Source: Sulfitobacter maritimus (GTDB taxonomy: Bacteria; Pseudomonadota; Alphaproteobacteria; Rhodobacterales; Rhodobacteraceae). Taken from it: DNA of 64,000 nt. A program made the position numbers and the translations under genes. Location: positions 1 through 64,000 of the forward strand of contig NZ_JABVBB010000022.1 in assembly GCF_013346665.1 (NCBI RefSeq), given 5' to 3'. Of this stretch, positions 23,762-32,536 are shown in pieces. Within the stretch, counting starts at the first letter, position 1. Each line of letters begins with the position of its first letter. A model generated the notes under the pieces. That model made no database searches. It was given only the letters and a program-made list of their open reading frames with translations, and was not told where the DNA came from.

Positions 23762-24529
23762 ATGAGAAACGCGCCGCTTCTAGCAATTACGCTGATTGGC
23801 AGCCTCGCCGCCACGGCACTGCGATCCGAGACTGAAACACCGATGTTCATTCCCCAAGACACGATGATCGCCTTGTCGAGCCTGAATGGTCACAAGCTGT
23901 TCTTGCCCGCAAAGGATGAGCCGATGGGCGAGATCGACCTCGAAGAATTGAAAGAGCCCATGGAAGGCTGGACCATGGCCGGGCAAATCTCCGAAGTGGT
24001 CATCAGCCGCGATGGGACATTGCGCGGCATCATCGTCGATGCGGGCGGGTTTCTGGGCAAGGGGGCCACGCGGGTGCTGTCTCTCGACGACTTGCGTTTC
24101 CTGCCGGACGCGGATGAAGAGAACGAGTTCTTCCTGCTCTATACCGGGCAGAAAGAAGACCTGAAGGCCGCCCCGGAATACAACGAAGACGACGTGCGTC
24201 TGCGCGCCGCCGATATGCGCGAAGGCGGCGAAAAGATCGAGATCGTTAAATTGAGCGATCTGGATTCCGAAGAATTCTTCGGGCTCGCGGCCTTTGGCCA
24301 GAACGACAACTGGATTGGTGAGATTTCGCAGGTCACCTTTAGCGAAGATGGCCAGATCAAAATGGTGATCCTCGACATCGGCGGCTTCCTTGGCTTGGGC
24401 GAAACACAGGTCGCCGTGCCGCTGGATATGATCGAAATGCGCCGTTTGGGCGGGGACGACCTGCGGGCCTATGTCTCTGCGACCGAGAAGGAATTGCAGG
24501 AAATGGAACCTTGGGAAGAGGAAGACTGA
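23762..24529 (+). CDS. Exported double PRC-barrel protein
   Basis: A 255-residue protein with a signal peptide (MRNAPLLAITLIGSLAATALRS) and two PRC-barrel domains (~60-110 and ~175-225). Each carries a GGFLG motif (DAGGFLGKGATRVLSLDDL and DIGGFLGLGETQVAVPLDM). PRC barrels bind small ligands, metals or partner proteins. The protein is very acidic (EEED end). AGGAGA at 23750-23755 sets the start. EcfG control of exported PRC proteins fits envelope stress; no activity can be assigned. Confidence 0.8.
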   Translation: MRNAPLLAITLIGSLAATALRSETETPMFIPQDTMIALSSLNGHKLFLPAKDEPMGEIDLEELKEPMEGWTMAGQISEVVISRDGTLRGIIVDAGGFLGKGATRVLSLDDLRFLPDADEENEFFLLYTGQKEDLKAAPEYNEDDVRLRAADMREGGEKIEIVKLSDLDSEEFFGLAAFGQNDNWIGEISQVTFSEDGQIKMVILDIGGFLGLGETQVAVPLDMIEMRRLGGDDLRAYVSATEKELQEMEPWEEED

Positions 24530-24586
24530 GCCACTGGCCGTGCGGGCCAATCTCGGAATTAGGCGCAAAGAATATTTTAGGAGAGC

Positions 24587-26191
24587 ATGATGGAGAGCGC
24601 GAAATTTGATCTACACCTGATCGACTATGCGATTGTGGTGGCTTATTTTATCGGTGTCGTCGCCCATGGCATTTACGTTTCGCGCAAACAATCCGGCGGG
24701 TCCGAGGATTACTTCCTCGCCGGTCGGTCACTGCCTTGGTATCTGATCGGTTTCTCGCTTTTCGCCTCCAACATGTCCGGCTCCAGCTTTGTGGGGTTGA
24801 TGGGCGGGGCCTATGCGAATGGCGTCGTGATTTTCAACTATGAATGGACCGCCGCGCTGGTCTTGATCCTATTCGCGATCTTCATTCTGCCGTCCTACCT
24901 GCGGGCGAAAATCTCGACCGTGCCGGGCTTTTTGGAAGAACGCTATGACGTTCGTTCACGCCGGGCGTTTTCGCTTTTCACCATCCTCGCCATCATGTTC
25001 ATCGACACCGCCGGGGCGCTTTATGCGGGCGGCTTGGTGATTTCGAACGTCACCGGCTATCTGAACCTTTGGACCGCCGTTGCGATGCTGGCCTTGGTCG
25101 CGGGCATCTACACCATTCTGGGCGGGCTTTCGGCGGTGGTTGTCACCGACACGGTGCAGGCGATCTTGCTCATCATCGGGGCCGCGGCCCTGTTCTGGAT
25201 TGGGCTTGATGAGATCGGCGGCTGGAAAGAACTGTTCACCGGCACGCCCGAAGAGATGACCCATATGATCCTGCCGGCGGATGATGATTTCCTACCGTGG
25301 ACGGGGCTGTTGGGCGTTATCCTGCTGGGCTTTTACTATTGGACGATCAACCAGTTCGTCGTTCAGAGAACATTAGGCGCAAAGGACCTGAAGGAAGGGC
25401 AGATCGGTGCCATTTTCGCCGGTTTTCTGAAGCTGCCGAACATCTTTCTGATGGTCCTGCCGGGGGTGATCGCGCTCAAGCTCTACCCCGACCTTGAAAC
25501 ACCTGACCTTGCCTTTCCCACGCTGGCGTTCGAGCTGATGCCCATCGGCGTGCGCGGGTTGATCATGGCGGCGCTGATCGCGGCGATCATGTCCTCGCTC
25601 GACTCCGCGTTGAACTCCGCTTCAACCTTGGTAGTGAAAGACTTTGCCGAACCGATATTCAACGTGAGTGAGGACCGTCAGGTTTGGATGGGCAAGCTGG
25701 TCACTGCGGCCGTCATGGTTTTTGGCGCGATCTATGCGCCAATGATTGCCGGGTTTGAAAGCTTGTTCAGCTATTTCCAATCCTCGCTGTCCTATATCGT
25801 GCCAACCATCGTGGTGGTCTATATCCTTGGCCTGATGTTCAAGCGGTTGAACGGCAATGGCGCGTTCTGGACGATCATGTTCGGCCTGATCATCGGCATT
25901 CCGCTTTTCGTCCTGAAGGAAGTGACGAATTACTGGGTCTATATGGGGCTGCCGGAAATTCACTATACAGTGATGTCGTCGATCATGATGACCATCGGGA
26001 TCATCCTGCATTTCGGTATTTCCTACGCCACCTCGCCGAAGGAAAAAGAGAATATCGAAGACCTTGTGTGGCAGGGCGAAGAGGCCAAGGAGATCTTCAC
26101 CCAGTGGGAGAAACCGCTTTGGCAGGACCGCACCCTTTGGGCCGGACTGCTTGTCGTGGCCACCTTGGCGATGGTGGTTTGGTGGGCCTGA
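24587..26191 (+). CDS. Sodium:solute symporter (SSS family)
   Basis: A 534-residue protein with about 14 membrane helices of the SLC5/SGLT-like family. Visible marks are the GRSLPWYLIGFSLFASNMSGSSFVG segment of helix 1-2, GGLSAVVVTDTVQ in helix 5-6, and the sodium-site region IMSSLDSALNSASTLVVKDF. The sequence is closer to the glucose/galactose-type branch than to proline symporters, but the solute is not certain. GGAG at 24581 supports the start. The MscS gene follows by 3 bp. Confidence 0.88.
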   Translation: MMESAKFDLHLIDYAIVVAYFIGVVAHGIYVSRKQSGGSEDYFLAGRSLPWYLIGFSLFASNMSGSSFVGLMGGAYANGVVIFNYEWTAALVLILFAIFILPSYLRAKISTVPGFLEERYDVRSRRAFSLFTILAIMFIDTAGALYAGGLVISNVTGYLNLWTAVAMLALVAGIYTILGGLSAVVVTDTVQAILLIIGAAALFWIGLDEIGGWKELFTGTPEEMTHMILPADDDFLPWTGLLGVILLGFYYWTINQFVVQRTLGAKDLKEGQIGAIFAGFLKLPNIFLMVLPGVIALKLYPDLETPDLAFPTLAFELMPIGVRGLIMAALIAAIMSSLDSALNSASTLVVKDFAEPIFNVSEDRQVWMGKLVTAAVMVFGAIYAPMIAGFESLFSYFQSSLSYIVPTIVVVYILGLMFKRLNGNGAFWTIMFGLIIGIPLFVLKEVTNYWVYMGLPEIHYTVMSSIMMTIGIILHFGISYATSPKEKENIEDLVWQGEEAKEIFTQWEKPLWQDRTLWAGLLVVATLAMVVWWA

Positions 26192-26194
26192 ACC

Positions 26195-27280
26195 ATGGAG
26201 ACGCTGGACCGAATAGCATCGGATGTTTTAGCGCGACTTGATGCCGCGCCGGAGTTCGTCAGTCCCTTGCTTGCAGTGCTTCTGGCCTGCGCGGCGGGGC
26301 TGGCGGTCCATTGGATCGGATACCGCATTCTCGACCGCGTAATCTCGGAAAAGAACATCACCGGGCGGTCCCTCCTGCGTCGCGCGCGCAGGCCGCTGCG
26401 CCTTGCCGCCGTGGTCGCGGCGCTGGCTTGGGTCTTGCCGAATGTGCGGCTCTACGGCTGGCAAGACGGCGCGGCGCATCTGTTTCTCGTCCTACTGATT
26501 ATTCTTGTCGGTTGGACGCTGATCCTTCTGACCAATCATTTCGCAGAACGGTCCGTGCGTCGGCATCGGCTGGATGTCGAAGACAACCTCTCGGCGCGAA
26601 AATTCGTGACCCAAGCGCGGGTGTTGCGCCGAACCGTGACCATCATATTGGGTATCTTCACGGCAGCGGGGGTCTTGTTGACCTTTGAAAGCGTGCAGAA
26701 ATACGGCGCGGGGCTGTTTGCCTCGGCCGGGGCGGCAGGTCTGGTCGTTGGGCTCGCGGCGCGTCCGGTGCTGACCAACCTGATCGCGGGGCTACAGATC
26801 GCCATCACCCAGCCGATCAGGCTCGAAGACGTCGTAATCGTCGAGGATGAATGGGGCTGGATCGAAGAGATTTTCGCCACCTATGTCGTCGTGCGTCTGT
26901 GGGATTGGCGGCGGATGGTGGTGCCGCTGTCCTATTTCATAGAGAAACCGTTCCAGAATTGGACCCGCGAAAGCGCGTCGATCATCGGCACGGTGTTTTG
27001 GTATCTCGATTATACGGTGCCAATCGACAAGATGCGCACCAAGCTTGAGGAATTGGCCAAAGCTTCGCCCCTTTGGGACGGGCAGGTGGTCAACCTTCAG
27101 GTCTCTGAGACCGAGAAAGACAGTATTGCGGTGCGCGGTCTGGTTAGTGCCCGGACCTCTCCGCAGGCATGGGATCTGCGCTGTGAGATCCGTGAGAAAA
27201 TGATCGACTGGCTGCAAAAAGAGCATCCTCAAGCGCTGCCGCGTCTGCGCGGGAATATGGAGGTCCGCAGCAGTGGTTGA
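26195..27280 (+). CDS. MscS-family mechanosensitive channel
   Basis: A 361-residue protein with four N-terminal helices and the MscS pore and beta domains. The pore helix is GAGLFASAGAAGLVVGLAARPVLTNLIAGLQI with the usual Gly/Ala packing, followed by PIRLEDVVIVEDEWGWIEEI of the beta domain and a C-terminal vestibule part. It releases solutes during osmotic downshock. Start 3 bp after the symporter stop suggests co-expression of a solute uptake system and a safety valve. Confidence 0.9.
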   Translation: METLDRIASDVLARLDAAPEFVSPLLAVLLACAAGLAVHWIGYRILDRVISEKNITGRSLLRRARRPLRLAAVVAALAWVLPNVRLYGWQDGAAHLFLVLLIILVGWTLILLTNHFAERSVRRHRLDVEDNLSARKFVTQARVLRRTVTIILGIFTAAGVLLTFESVQKYGAGLFASAGAAGLVVGLAARPVLTNLIAGLQIAITQPIRLEDVVIVEDEWGWIEEIFATYVVVRLWDWRRMVVPLSYFIEKPFQNWTRESASIIGTVFWYLDYTVPIDKMRTKLEELAKASPLWDGQVVNLQVSETEKDSIAVRGLVSARTSPQAWDLRCEIREKMIDWLQKEHPQALPRLRGNMEVRSSG

Positions 27281-27426
27281 GGGGAGCGGAGGTTCTTACT
27301 GCGTGCGTCGAAAGCCAGAGTACCCTCGTTTTATCTAAAAACACCCGCGCTGTCGAATGCCCACTGGCATGATGTTGAAAAGCGACTTTTTGCCCCCAAG
27401 ACGCTGCATGGTTGCCCGTCACCTTC

Positions 27427-28125
27427 TTAAGACCGATTAAGACCCGCCACCACTCGATCTGCCATGCCTGCGCAGCGGGCGCCATCGAACGGGAAAATCG
27501 CATCGAACCCGCCGTGGATACGTTCTTCGAGCGTCGTGCGTAGTCGGCGTCGCGCACGAAACAGCCGCGTTTTTACAGTGATCGGATTGAGCGACAGATG
27601 GCGGGCGATGGCGCGTACGCTCATGTTCTCGGCCTCTCGCATCAGAAAGGGCAGTCGCAGATCAGACGGCAGTTGTGCGACCGTGCTTTCCAAAAGAGCG
27701 CGGATCTGTGTGCGTCCAAGCGCGGCTTCGGGCATGTTGGTCTCTTGCCCCGGAAAGGCGAGGACGGACTCGGTCGCGTTTCTGGGTTCGGTCACGGTAT
27801 CATATTCCTCTTGCGGTCGGGCGGAGCGCAGTCTCATCCGCGCGGTGTTGATCGCGATGCGAATGATCCACGTCGAAAAACGCGCCTCGGCTCGGAAGGT
27901 GTCCAAATGGGTGAAGGCTTTGAGATAGCTTTCCTGCACGACCTCTTCCGCATCTGCATCGGTAAACACAATGCCTCGCGCGATCCGGAATAGGCGCGGG
28001 TTCATGCGCCGGATCAACTCACGGATGGCGGCTTCCTCACCAAGTTTGGCACGGGTCACAAGCTCTGCTTCTGCTGTGGTTGGCTCTGGCGTAGCAACGG
28101 TCTTATATCCCGGCTGAGCAGTCAC
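27427..28125 (-). CDS. ECF sigma-70 family RNA polymerase sigma factor
   Basis: A 232-residue sigma factor with region 2 (DADAEEVVQESYLKAFTHLDTFRAEARFSTWIIRIA, ~57-92) and region 4 (LPSDLRLPFLMREAENMSVRAIARHLSLNPITVKTRLFRARRRL, ~145-190). A C-terminal tail of about 25 residues contains FPFDGARCAGM, a feature I recall from one ECF subgroup. The start overlaps the cupredoxin stop by 4 bp. No anti-sigma gene is adjacent. A strong ECF-type promoter precedes the operon, which suggests it activates itself. Confidence 0.92.
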   Translation of the reverse strand: MTAQPGYKTVATPEPTTAEAELVTRAKLGEEAAIRELIRRMNPRLFRIARGIVFTDADAEEVVQESYLKAFTHLDTFRAEARFSTWIIRIAINTARMRLRSARPQEEYDTVTEPRNATESVLAFPGQETNMPEAALGRTQIRALLESTVAQLPSDLRLPFLMREAENMSVRAIARHLSLNPITVKTRLFRARRRLRTTLEERIHGGFDAIFPFDGARCAGMADRVVAGLNRS

Positions 28126-28652
28126 ATCGCATCCTCCCGGCTGATCTGTCCTTGGTTCAAGATATCTTCGACGGAGGGCAGCGCACCCAAGACCGCTTCG
28201 CTTACATCACTGGTGTCGCGGCTCGGTCCTTCCCAACCGGGGTCTCTGGGCGTTCCAACGACGATGCGCCCGACCATACCGGCCATTTCATGCGGGATGC
28301 AAAAATAGTCGTAGACGCCCGGCTCCGACAACACGACCTCATAACTATCGTTAGGCAGCAGGAAGTCGCTATCCCATGCCGTGGCGGTCTTCGGTATTCG
28401 GCGGGCGCGGTCAAAATTATCGGGGTGATAGGCCGTGGCGGTGTGGCTGTTGCCCCGATCACGGTTGATAAACCGAACCGTCGTGCCGCGTGCGACCGCA
28501 AGGCCATGAGGGCGGAACCAAACCTGCTCACCTCGGCCAGTCCCGCGCATTTCAACCTCCCTTAACGGTGCGGCACAAAGGATCGCAGGCTGCATAAGGG
28601 TGACCAAGGCGCCACCCCCCATTTGCAGCAGCTGTCGGCGCAGATAGGTCAT
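28122..28652 (-). CDS. Cupredoxin (type I copper protein)
   Basis: A 176-residue exported protein. The N-terminus YLRRQLLQMGGGALV looks like a Tat signal. The copper ligands can be placed: His in NSHTATAYH and Cys-x2-His-x-Met in YFCIPHEMAGM, as in plastocyanin/pseudoazurin-like folds. A C-terminal tail of about 35 residues follows the fold. It overlaps both neighbours by 4 bp. Its place between a TTHB210-like gene and an ECF sigma gene suggests copper or redox stress sensing or response. Confidence 0.85.
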   Translation of the reverse strand: MTYLRRQLLQMGGGALVTLMQPAILCAAPLREVEMRGTGRGEQVWFRPHGLAVARGTTVRFINRDRGNSHTATAYHPDNFDRARRIPKTATAWDSDFLLPNDSYEVVLSEPGVYDYFCIPHEMAGMVGRIVVGTPRDPGWEGPSRDTSDVSEAVLGALPSVEDILNQGQISREDAM

Positions 28653-29068
28653 TGCGCCAACCGCCCTTTGGCCTCTTCATCGTGATAGAGCACAACATGC
28701 GCATGCGGCACCTCCACACCTGGATGACCAGCATTGTAGTAAACATCGACCGAAGTGACCTCATGCATCCCAAGGTGCAGGTCATTATACGCCGTTCCCT
28801 CGGCAAGCGCGTCGAGCGGTGTCATATAGACTGTCGCAGAGAGGCGGCCATCGTGATCATAGGCCAGGAATGGTCCGGCGGGCAATGTTTCTGGGTCCAC
28901 GAAGAGTGTGCCGAGACCGGGCAGGAACTCAGGCAGAGGCAGGACGTCGCTGACCTGTACATAGGGCTCATTCGGAGGTGATTGTTTGACAGCCTCGGTG
29001 TCGTGGGCAAAGGCGAGGCTGGCGGACATGGCGGTCAGGGCTGCAGGGAGCAATAAGGATCTTAACAT
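28649..29068 (-). CDS. TTHB210-like (DUF5602-type) exported protein
   Basis: A 139-residue protein with a signal peptide (LLLPAALTAMSASLAFA). The mature part reads PYVQVSDVLPLPEFLPGLGTLFVDPETLPAGPFLAYDHDG and ends NAGHPGVEVPHAHVVLYHDE. From memory this is the TTHB210-like family, whose founding member in Thermus is controlled by an ECF sigma / anti-sigma pair. The start at 29068 fits AAAGGA six bases upstream; an upstream ATG at 29089 is less likely. Histidines near the C-terminus could bind metal. Confidence 0.72.
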   Translation of the reverse strand: MLRSLLLPAALTAMSASLAFAHDTEAVKQSPPNEPYVQVSDVLPLPEFLPGLGTLFVDPETLPAGPFLAYDHDGRLSATVYMTPLDALAEGTAYNDLHLGMHEVTSVDVYYNAGHPGVEVPHAHVVLYHDEEAKGRLAQ

Positions 29069-29093
29069 CTCATTTCCTTTCGGTGTCATGAAC

Positions 29094-29112
29094 AGCGCCT
29101 TTTGGCGGCGCT
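29094..29112 (-). promoter_or_regulatory. Leader hairpin upstream of the sigma-factor operon
   Basis: A 6-bp perfect stem (AGCGCC / GGCGCT) with a 7-nt loop lies between the predicted ECF promoter and the first start codon. It could stabilise or regulate the leader transcript. Confidence 0.4.
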
Positions 29113-29119
29113 CAGATCC

Positions 29120-29147
29120 TTAGATGCAGCTTACAGAGAAAGGTTCC
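29120..29147 (-). promoter_or_regulatory. ECF sigma promoter of the sigma-cupredoxin operon
   Basis: On the minus strand GGAACC (29147-29142) and TCTAA (29124-29120) with a 17-bp spacer resemble RpoE-type ECF promoters. The -10 differs from the EcfG type (CGTT) seen elsewhere in the window, so a different sigma factor is implied, most simply the one encoded by the operon itself. Confidence 0.7.
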
Positions 29148-29461
29148 CGCGAATTTGAGTTTTGGGCCGATCGCCTTTGGTGCATCGGGTGGTTGTGATG
29201 CAGTGGCGCGGGATTTGCGATGTTGCGCATCGGCCTCACGGGGTAGGGCAGCAGCGCAATCGGGGGTTGGTAAGGCTTTAAGCGCGCAAAAGAGGGCAGG
29301 AGCCCTCCCTTTGACTACGATTAAGCTGCAGGAGCTCTCCCTTTGGCCACGATTAAGCCGCAGGCGCGGAAGGTTGGCGAAATGAGCACGGATCATGTAA
29401 GGCCATAGCCCGCGTCCGTGCTCAGATCGCGCAAACCTACCCGCCCTTCAACCGCTAAACC
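29148..29461. other. Intergenic stretch with a tandem repeat
   Basis: No convincing gene is seen. Two 32-bp tandem copies occupy 29297-29328 and 29329-29360. They differ at four positions, all transitions. The rest shows no terminator with a T-tract and no RNA gene that I can recognise. Confidence 0.6.
29297..29360. repeat. 32-bp tandem duplication (two copies)
   Basis: Both units start CAGGAGC, contain CTCCCTTTG and ACGATTAAG, and match at 28 of 32 positions. The four differences are all transitions. A third copy begins with CAGG at 29361 but then diverges. Confidence 0.8.
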
Positions 29462-32400
29462 CTATTTCGCCCGAATGCGAAACAAGAGCGCATAAAGCAC
29501 CGGAACGGCAAGCAGGGTGAGCACTGACGCATAGGCCAGCCCGCCCATGATCGTCACCGCCATAGATGCGAAAAACGCATCCGGCAGAAGGGGGATCATC
29601 CCAAAGATTGTCGTGCCAGCGGCAAGGACCACAGGCCGCAAACGGCTGACCGAACCGTCCACGATGGCCTTGTAATCCGGCACACCGTCCGCGCGTTGCT
29701 GGTCGATTTCCTCCACCAGAACGATCGCGTTTTTCATCAGCATACCGGAGAGCGAGAGGAAGCCCAGCAGCGCGGTAAAGGTGAACGGCAACCCAGTGAA
29801 CAAGAGCCCCAGAACCATGCCCGTGACAGACATCGGCACAACAAGCCAAAGTATCAGGGGCTGACGGATTTTGTTGAACATCAAGATCGAGATTGTCAGC
29901 ATCACGAGGAAACCAAGCGGCAGCTGTTTGCCAAGACTTGCTTGCGCGTCTTTTGCGCTTTCAAACTCACCGCCCCATTCCATCGCATAACCGTCGGGCA
30001 GTGTGATCGCCTCGACCTGCGACCGCACACTGCGGAAGGCCTCATCCGCGGTCAGGTCATCGCGCGCGCCGCCAAGGACAGAGATCGTCCGCTCCCGGTT
30101 TCGCCTGTGGATCAGCGCTTCGACCAGACGGGTCTCAAACCGCTCAACCAAATTGGTAATCGGAACATAGGCACCAGCCCCGTCAGACCAGACGGACAGG
30201 TCGCGCAATCGGTCAACCCCATCACGCTCGGCTTCAGGCAGGCGCAGCCGGATCGGTATGACTTCGTCATCTTCCCGCAGATCACCGACCTGCAGACCCG
30301 AGGTGCCATATTTCACGGTATCTGCAATTGCGCTTCGCGTTGTACCGGCCAGCCGCATCCGGGATTCGTCGACCACGGGTTCGACAAGGATTTCCCGCTG
30401 GCGCCAGTCTGTACGCGGGTTGGTGATGGTGCCTGCTTGCGCGTAGACCTCCATCGCCTCATCCGCAAGCTGTCGCAGGACCACCGGATCAGGCCCCGAG
30501 AACCGCACTGCGACATCAGCCCCCGAGGGAGGGCCGAAAACGATCTGCTCAACCCGAACGAGCGCGTGTGGGAACTGCGCTGGCAGAACCCCGTTAAGCC
30601 GGTCCGCGATGGAAGGGATCACTTCGGCATCGTCCACCCGAACAATGAGTTGCCCATAGCTGGAGTCCGCCTGCTCTGGGTTATAGGTCAGCATGAAACG
30701 GCTCGCGCCGCGCCCGACCAGTGTGGTCAGACCGGTCACGTTTTCCTCGGCCAGAAGGATCTTTTCAAGCCGCGCCATCTCGGCGTCTGTGACGTTGATA
30801 TCGGTGCCTTGCGGCATCTGGACTTGGACGTAGAAAAGCGGCGTGTTCGACGCGGGAAAGAACGCCTGTTTGACCTGCCCAAAGGCCATGACGGACCAGA
30901 CCGTGATCCCCAAGATCGCCACCACGACAAGCACCCGCATCCGCAGCGCCAGCCAAAGGAACCCGCGGTAGGCACCGTAAAGCGCCCCACCGTAGGGGTC
31001 GTCTGACGCGTTTTTCGGCGCTTTGAGCAACAACCGCCCCAAATAGGGCGTGACCGAGACAGCAAGCGCCCAGCTGAGCAGCAAAGAGATCGCGATCACC
31101 GCAAAAAGCGAGAACAGGAATTCACCGGTCGCATCCGGCGACAAGCCGATGCCGGAAAACGCCATGATCCCAATGACCGTGGCCCCCAGCAGAGGGACAG
31201 AGGTGGCCGTTTCGGTTTCTGCAGCGGCGTCTTCCGCGCTCTTGCCGCGTGCCATGCCGATGACCATGCCTTCGGTGATGACGATGGCATTGTCGACCAG
31301 CATCCCCATGGCAATGATCAAAGCGCCAAGGCTGATGCGTTCCATCGCGATGCCGAAAGCGGACATGAAAAACAGCGTTGAGAAAACCGTCAGACCCAGG
31401 GTCGCGCCCACCACCAGACCGGCGCGCCAGCCCATGGTGAGCATCAAGGCTGCAACAACGATGCCCACAGACTGCGCGAGGCTGACGAGAAAGCTCGACA
31501 CCGCTTGATCGACAACGCGATGTTGCTCGTAGACCGGGATGACCTCCACCCCGACAGGCAGTTGCGCTTTCAACCCCTCCAGCCGGGCCGAGACCGCGTC
31601 TCCGACCTCGACCACGTTGCGATCCGTGAGGGCGGACACACCAAGGGTAAAGGCGCTTACACCGTTCTGCCGGATGATCTGGCTGGGCTGTTCGGCTTCT
31701 TCGCGCGTGACGCGGGCGATGTCGGAGATGGCGATCTGCCCCACCTGTCCTGCAAGCCCGATGCGCAGTTCTTCAATCCCCTCTGGACTGACATAGCCCG
31801 GAGGCACCGACAGGCCGATCCGCGCTGGCCCTTCGGTGATTTCGCCATTGGTGAAAACTTGGTTTTCGTCCGCAAGAATGCCCAAAATCTGGTTTGGCGG
31901 CAGGCCCAGTTCCGTGAGGCGCGACGATGACACGGAGATGTCGATCACCTCCTCGGTAAGCCCTTGGACCTCCACCTTGGCCACCCCATCGACGGTGACC
32001 AGCCCAAGCCGCAAGGTCTTGGCCAAATCACGCTGTTCGGTAGGGCTGAGCCCCTCTGTCGTGACGGCGTAGAACATGCCGTAGACATCGCCAAAATCGT
32101 CATTAATGATCGGCGGGCGTGCGCCGGCGGGGAGCTTGCCCTGCACGTCTCTGATCCGTCTGCGCATCTCGTCCCAGACCTGCGGAATTTCATCCGGGCC
32201 ATAGGTCATCTCAATTTCGACGGTGATCTGCGCCATACCGGGCATGGACTTGGATTCCACCCGGTCGAGTTGCTTCATCTGCTGAAGCGCGTTCTCAACA
32301 ACATCGGACACTTCCTCCTCGACCTCGACCGCAGTCGCGCCGGGGTAGGGCACAAAGACCAGTGCCGTTTTTAGGGTGAAATTGGGGTCTTCGAGCCGAC

Positions 32401-32503
32401 CGACCGTATTCAAACCCCAGTAGCCGCCCAACAGGCAGAAGATAATCGCGAGCCAAACCGCGACAGGACGTTTGATGCTCGCGCGTGAGATGCTGATTGC
32501 CAT
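29462..32503 (-). CDS. RND-family efflux transporter permease
   Basis: A 1013-residue inner-membrane pump of the AcrB/HAE1 superfamily. It starts with the standard SRASIKRPVAVWLAI first helix. It shows the proton-relay aspartate region GMLVDNAIVITEGM in TM4, two large periplasmic loops (~40-330 and ~550-840), and a second-half counterpart GMLMKNAIVLVEE. It works as a trimer with the adaptor encoded just upstream and an outer-membrane channel that is not in the window. The ATG at 32503 is chosen over an in-frame TTG. Substrates are unknown. Confidence 0.92.
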   Translation of the reverse strand: MAISISRASIKRPVAVWLAIIFCLLGGYWGLNTVGRLEDPNFTLKTALVFVPYPGATAVEVEEEVSDVVENALQQMKQLDRVESKSMPGMAQITVEIEMTYGPDEIPQVWDEMRRRIRDVQGKLPAGARPPIINDDFGDVYGMFYAVTTEGLSPTEQRDLAKTLRLGLVTVDGVAKVEVQGLTEEVIDISVSSSRLTELGLPPNQILGILADENQVFTNGEITEGPARIGLSVPPGYVSPEGIEELRIGLAGQVGQIAISDIARVTREEAEQPSQIIRQNGVSAFTLGVSALTDRNVVEVGDAVSARLEGLKAQLPVGVEVIPVYEQHRVVDQAVSSFLVSLAQSVGIVVAALMLTMGWRAGLVVGATLGLTVFSTLFFMSAFGIAMERISLGALIIAMGMLVDNAIVITEGMVIGMARGKSAEDAAAETETATSVPLLGATVIGIMAFSGIGLSPDATGEFLFSLFAVIAISLLLSWALAVSVTPYLGRLLLKAPKNASDDPYGGALYGAYRGFLWLALRMRVLVVVAILGITVWSVMAFGQVKQAFFPASNTPLFYVQVQMPQGTDINVTDAEMARLEKILLAEENVTGLTTLVGRGASRFMLTYNPEQADSSYGQLIVRVDDAEVIPSIADRLNGVLPAQFPHALVRVEQIVFGPPSGADVAVRFSGPDPVVLRQLADEAMEVYAQAGTITNPRTDWRQREILVEPVVDESRMRLAGTTRSAIADTVKYGTSGLQVGDLREDDEVIPIRLRLPEAERDGVDRLRDLSVWSDGAGAYVPITNLVERFETRLVEALIHRRNRERTISVLGGARDDLTADEAFRSVRSQVEAITLPDGYAMEWGGEFESAKDAQASLGKQLPLGFLVMLTISILMFNKIRQPLILWLVVPMSVTGMVLGLLFTGLPFTFTALLGFLSLSGMLMKNAIVLVEEIDQQRADGVPDYKAIVDGSVSRLRPVVLAAGTTIFGMIPLLPDAFFASMAVTIMGGLAYASVLTLLAVPVLYALLFRIRAK

Positions 32504-32536
32504 AGGTCTATCCAAGTCCCGCTAAATATTACGGGA

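Noticed and set aside
29297-29360. CRISPR array
   Set aside because: Only two directly adjacent copies without spacers; no cas genes in the window.
29696-31006. 436-codon plus-strand frame inside the RND gene
   Set aside because: Antisense to a well-conserved efflux pump, with no recognisable domain; a shadow frame.
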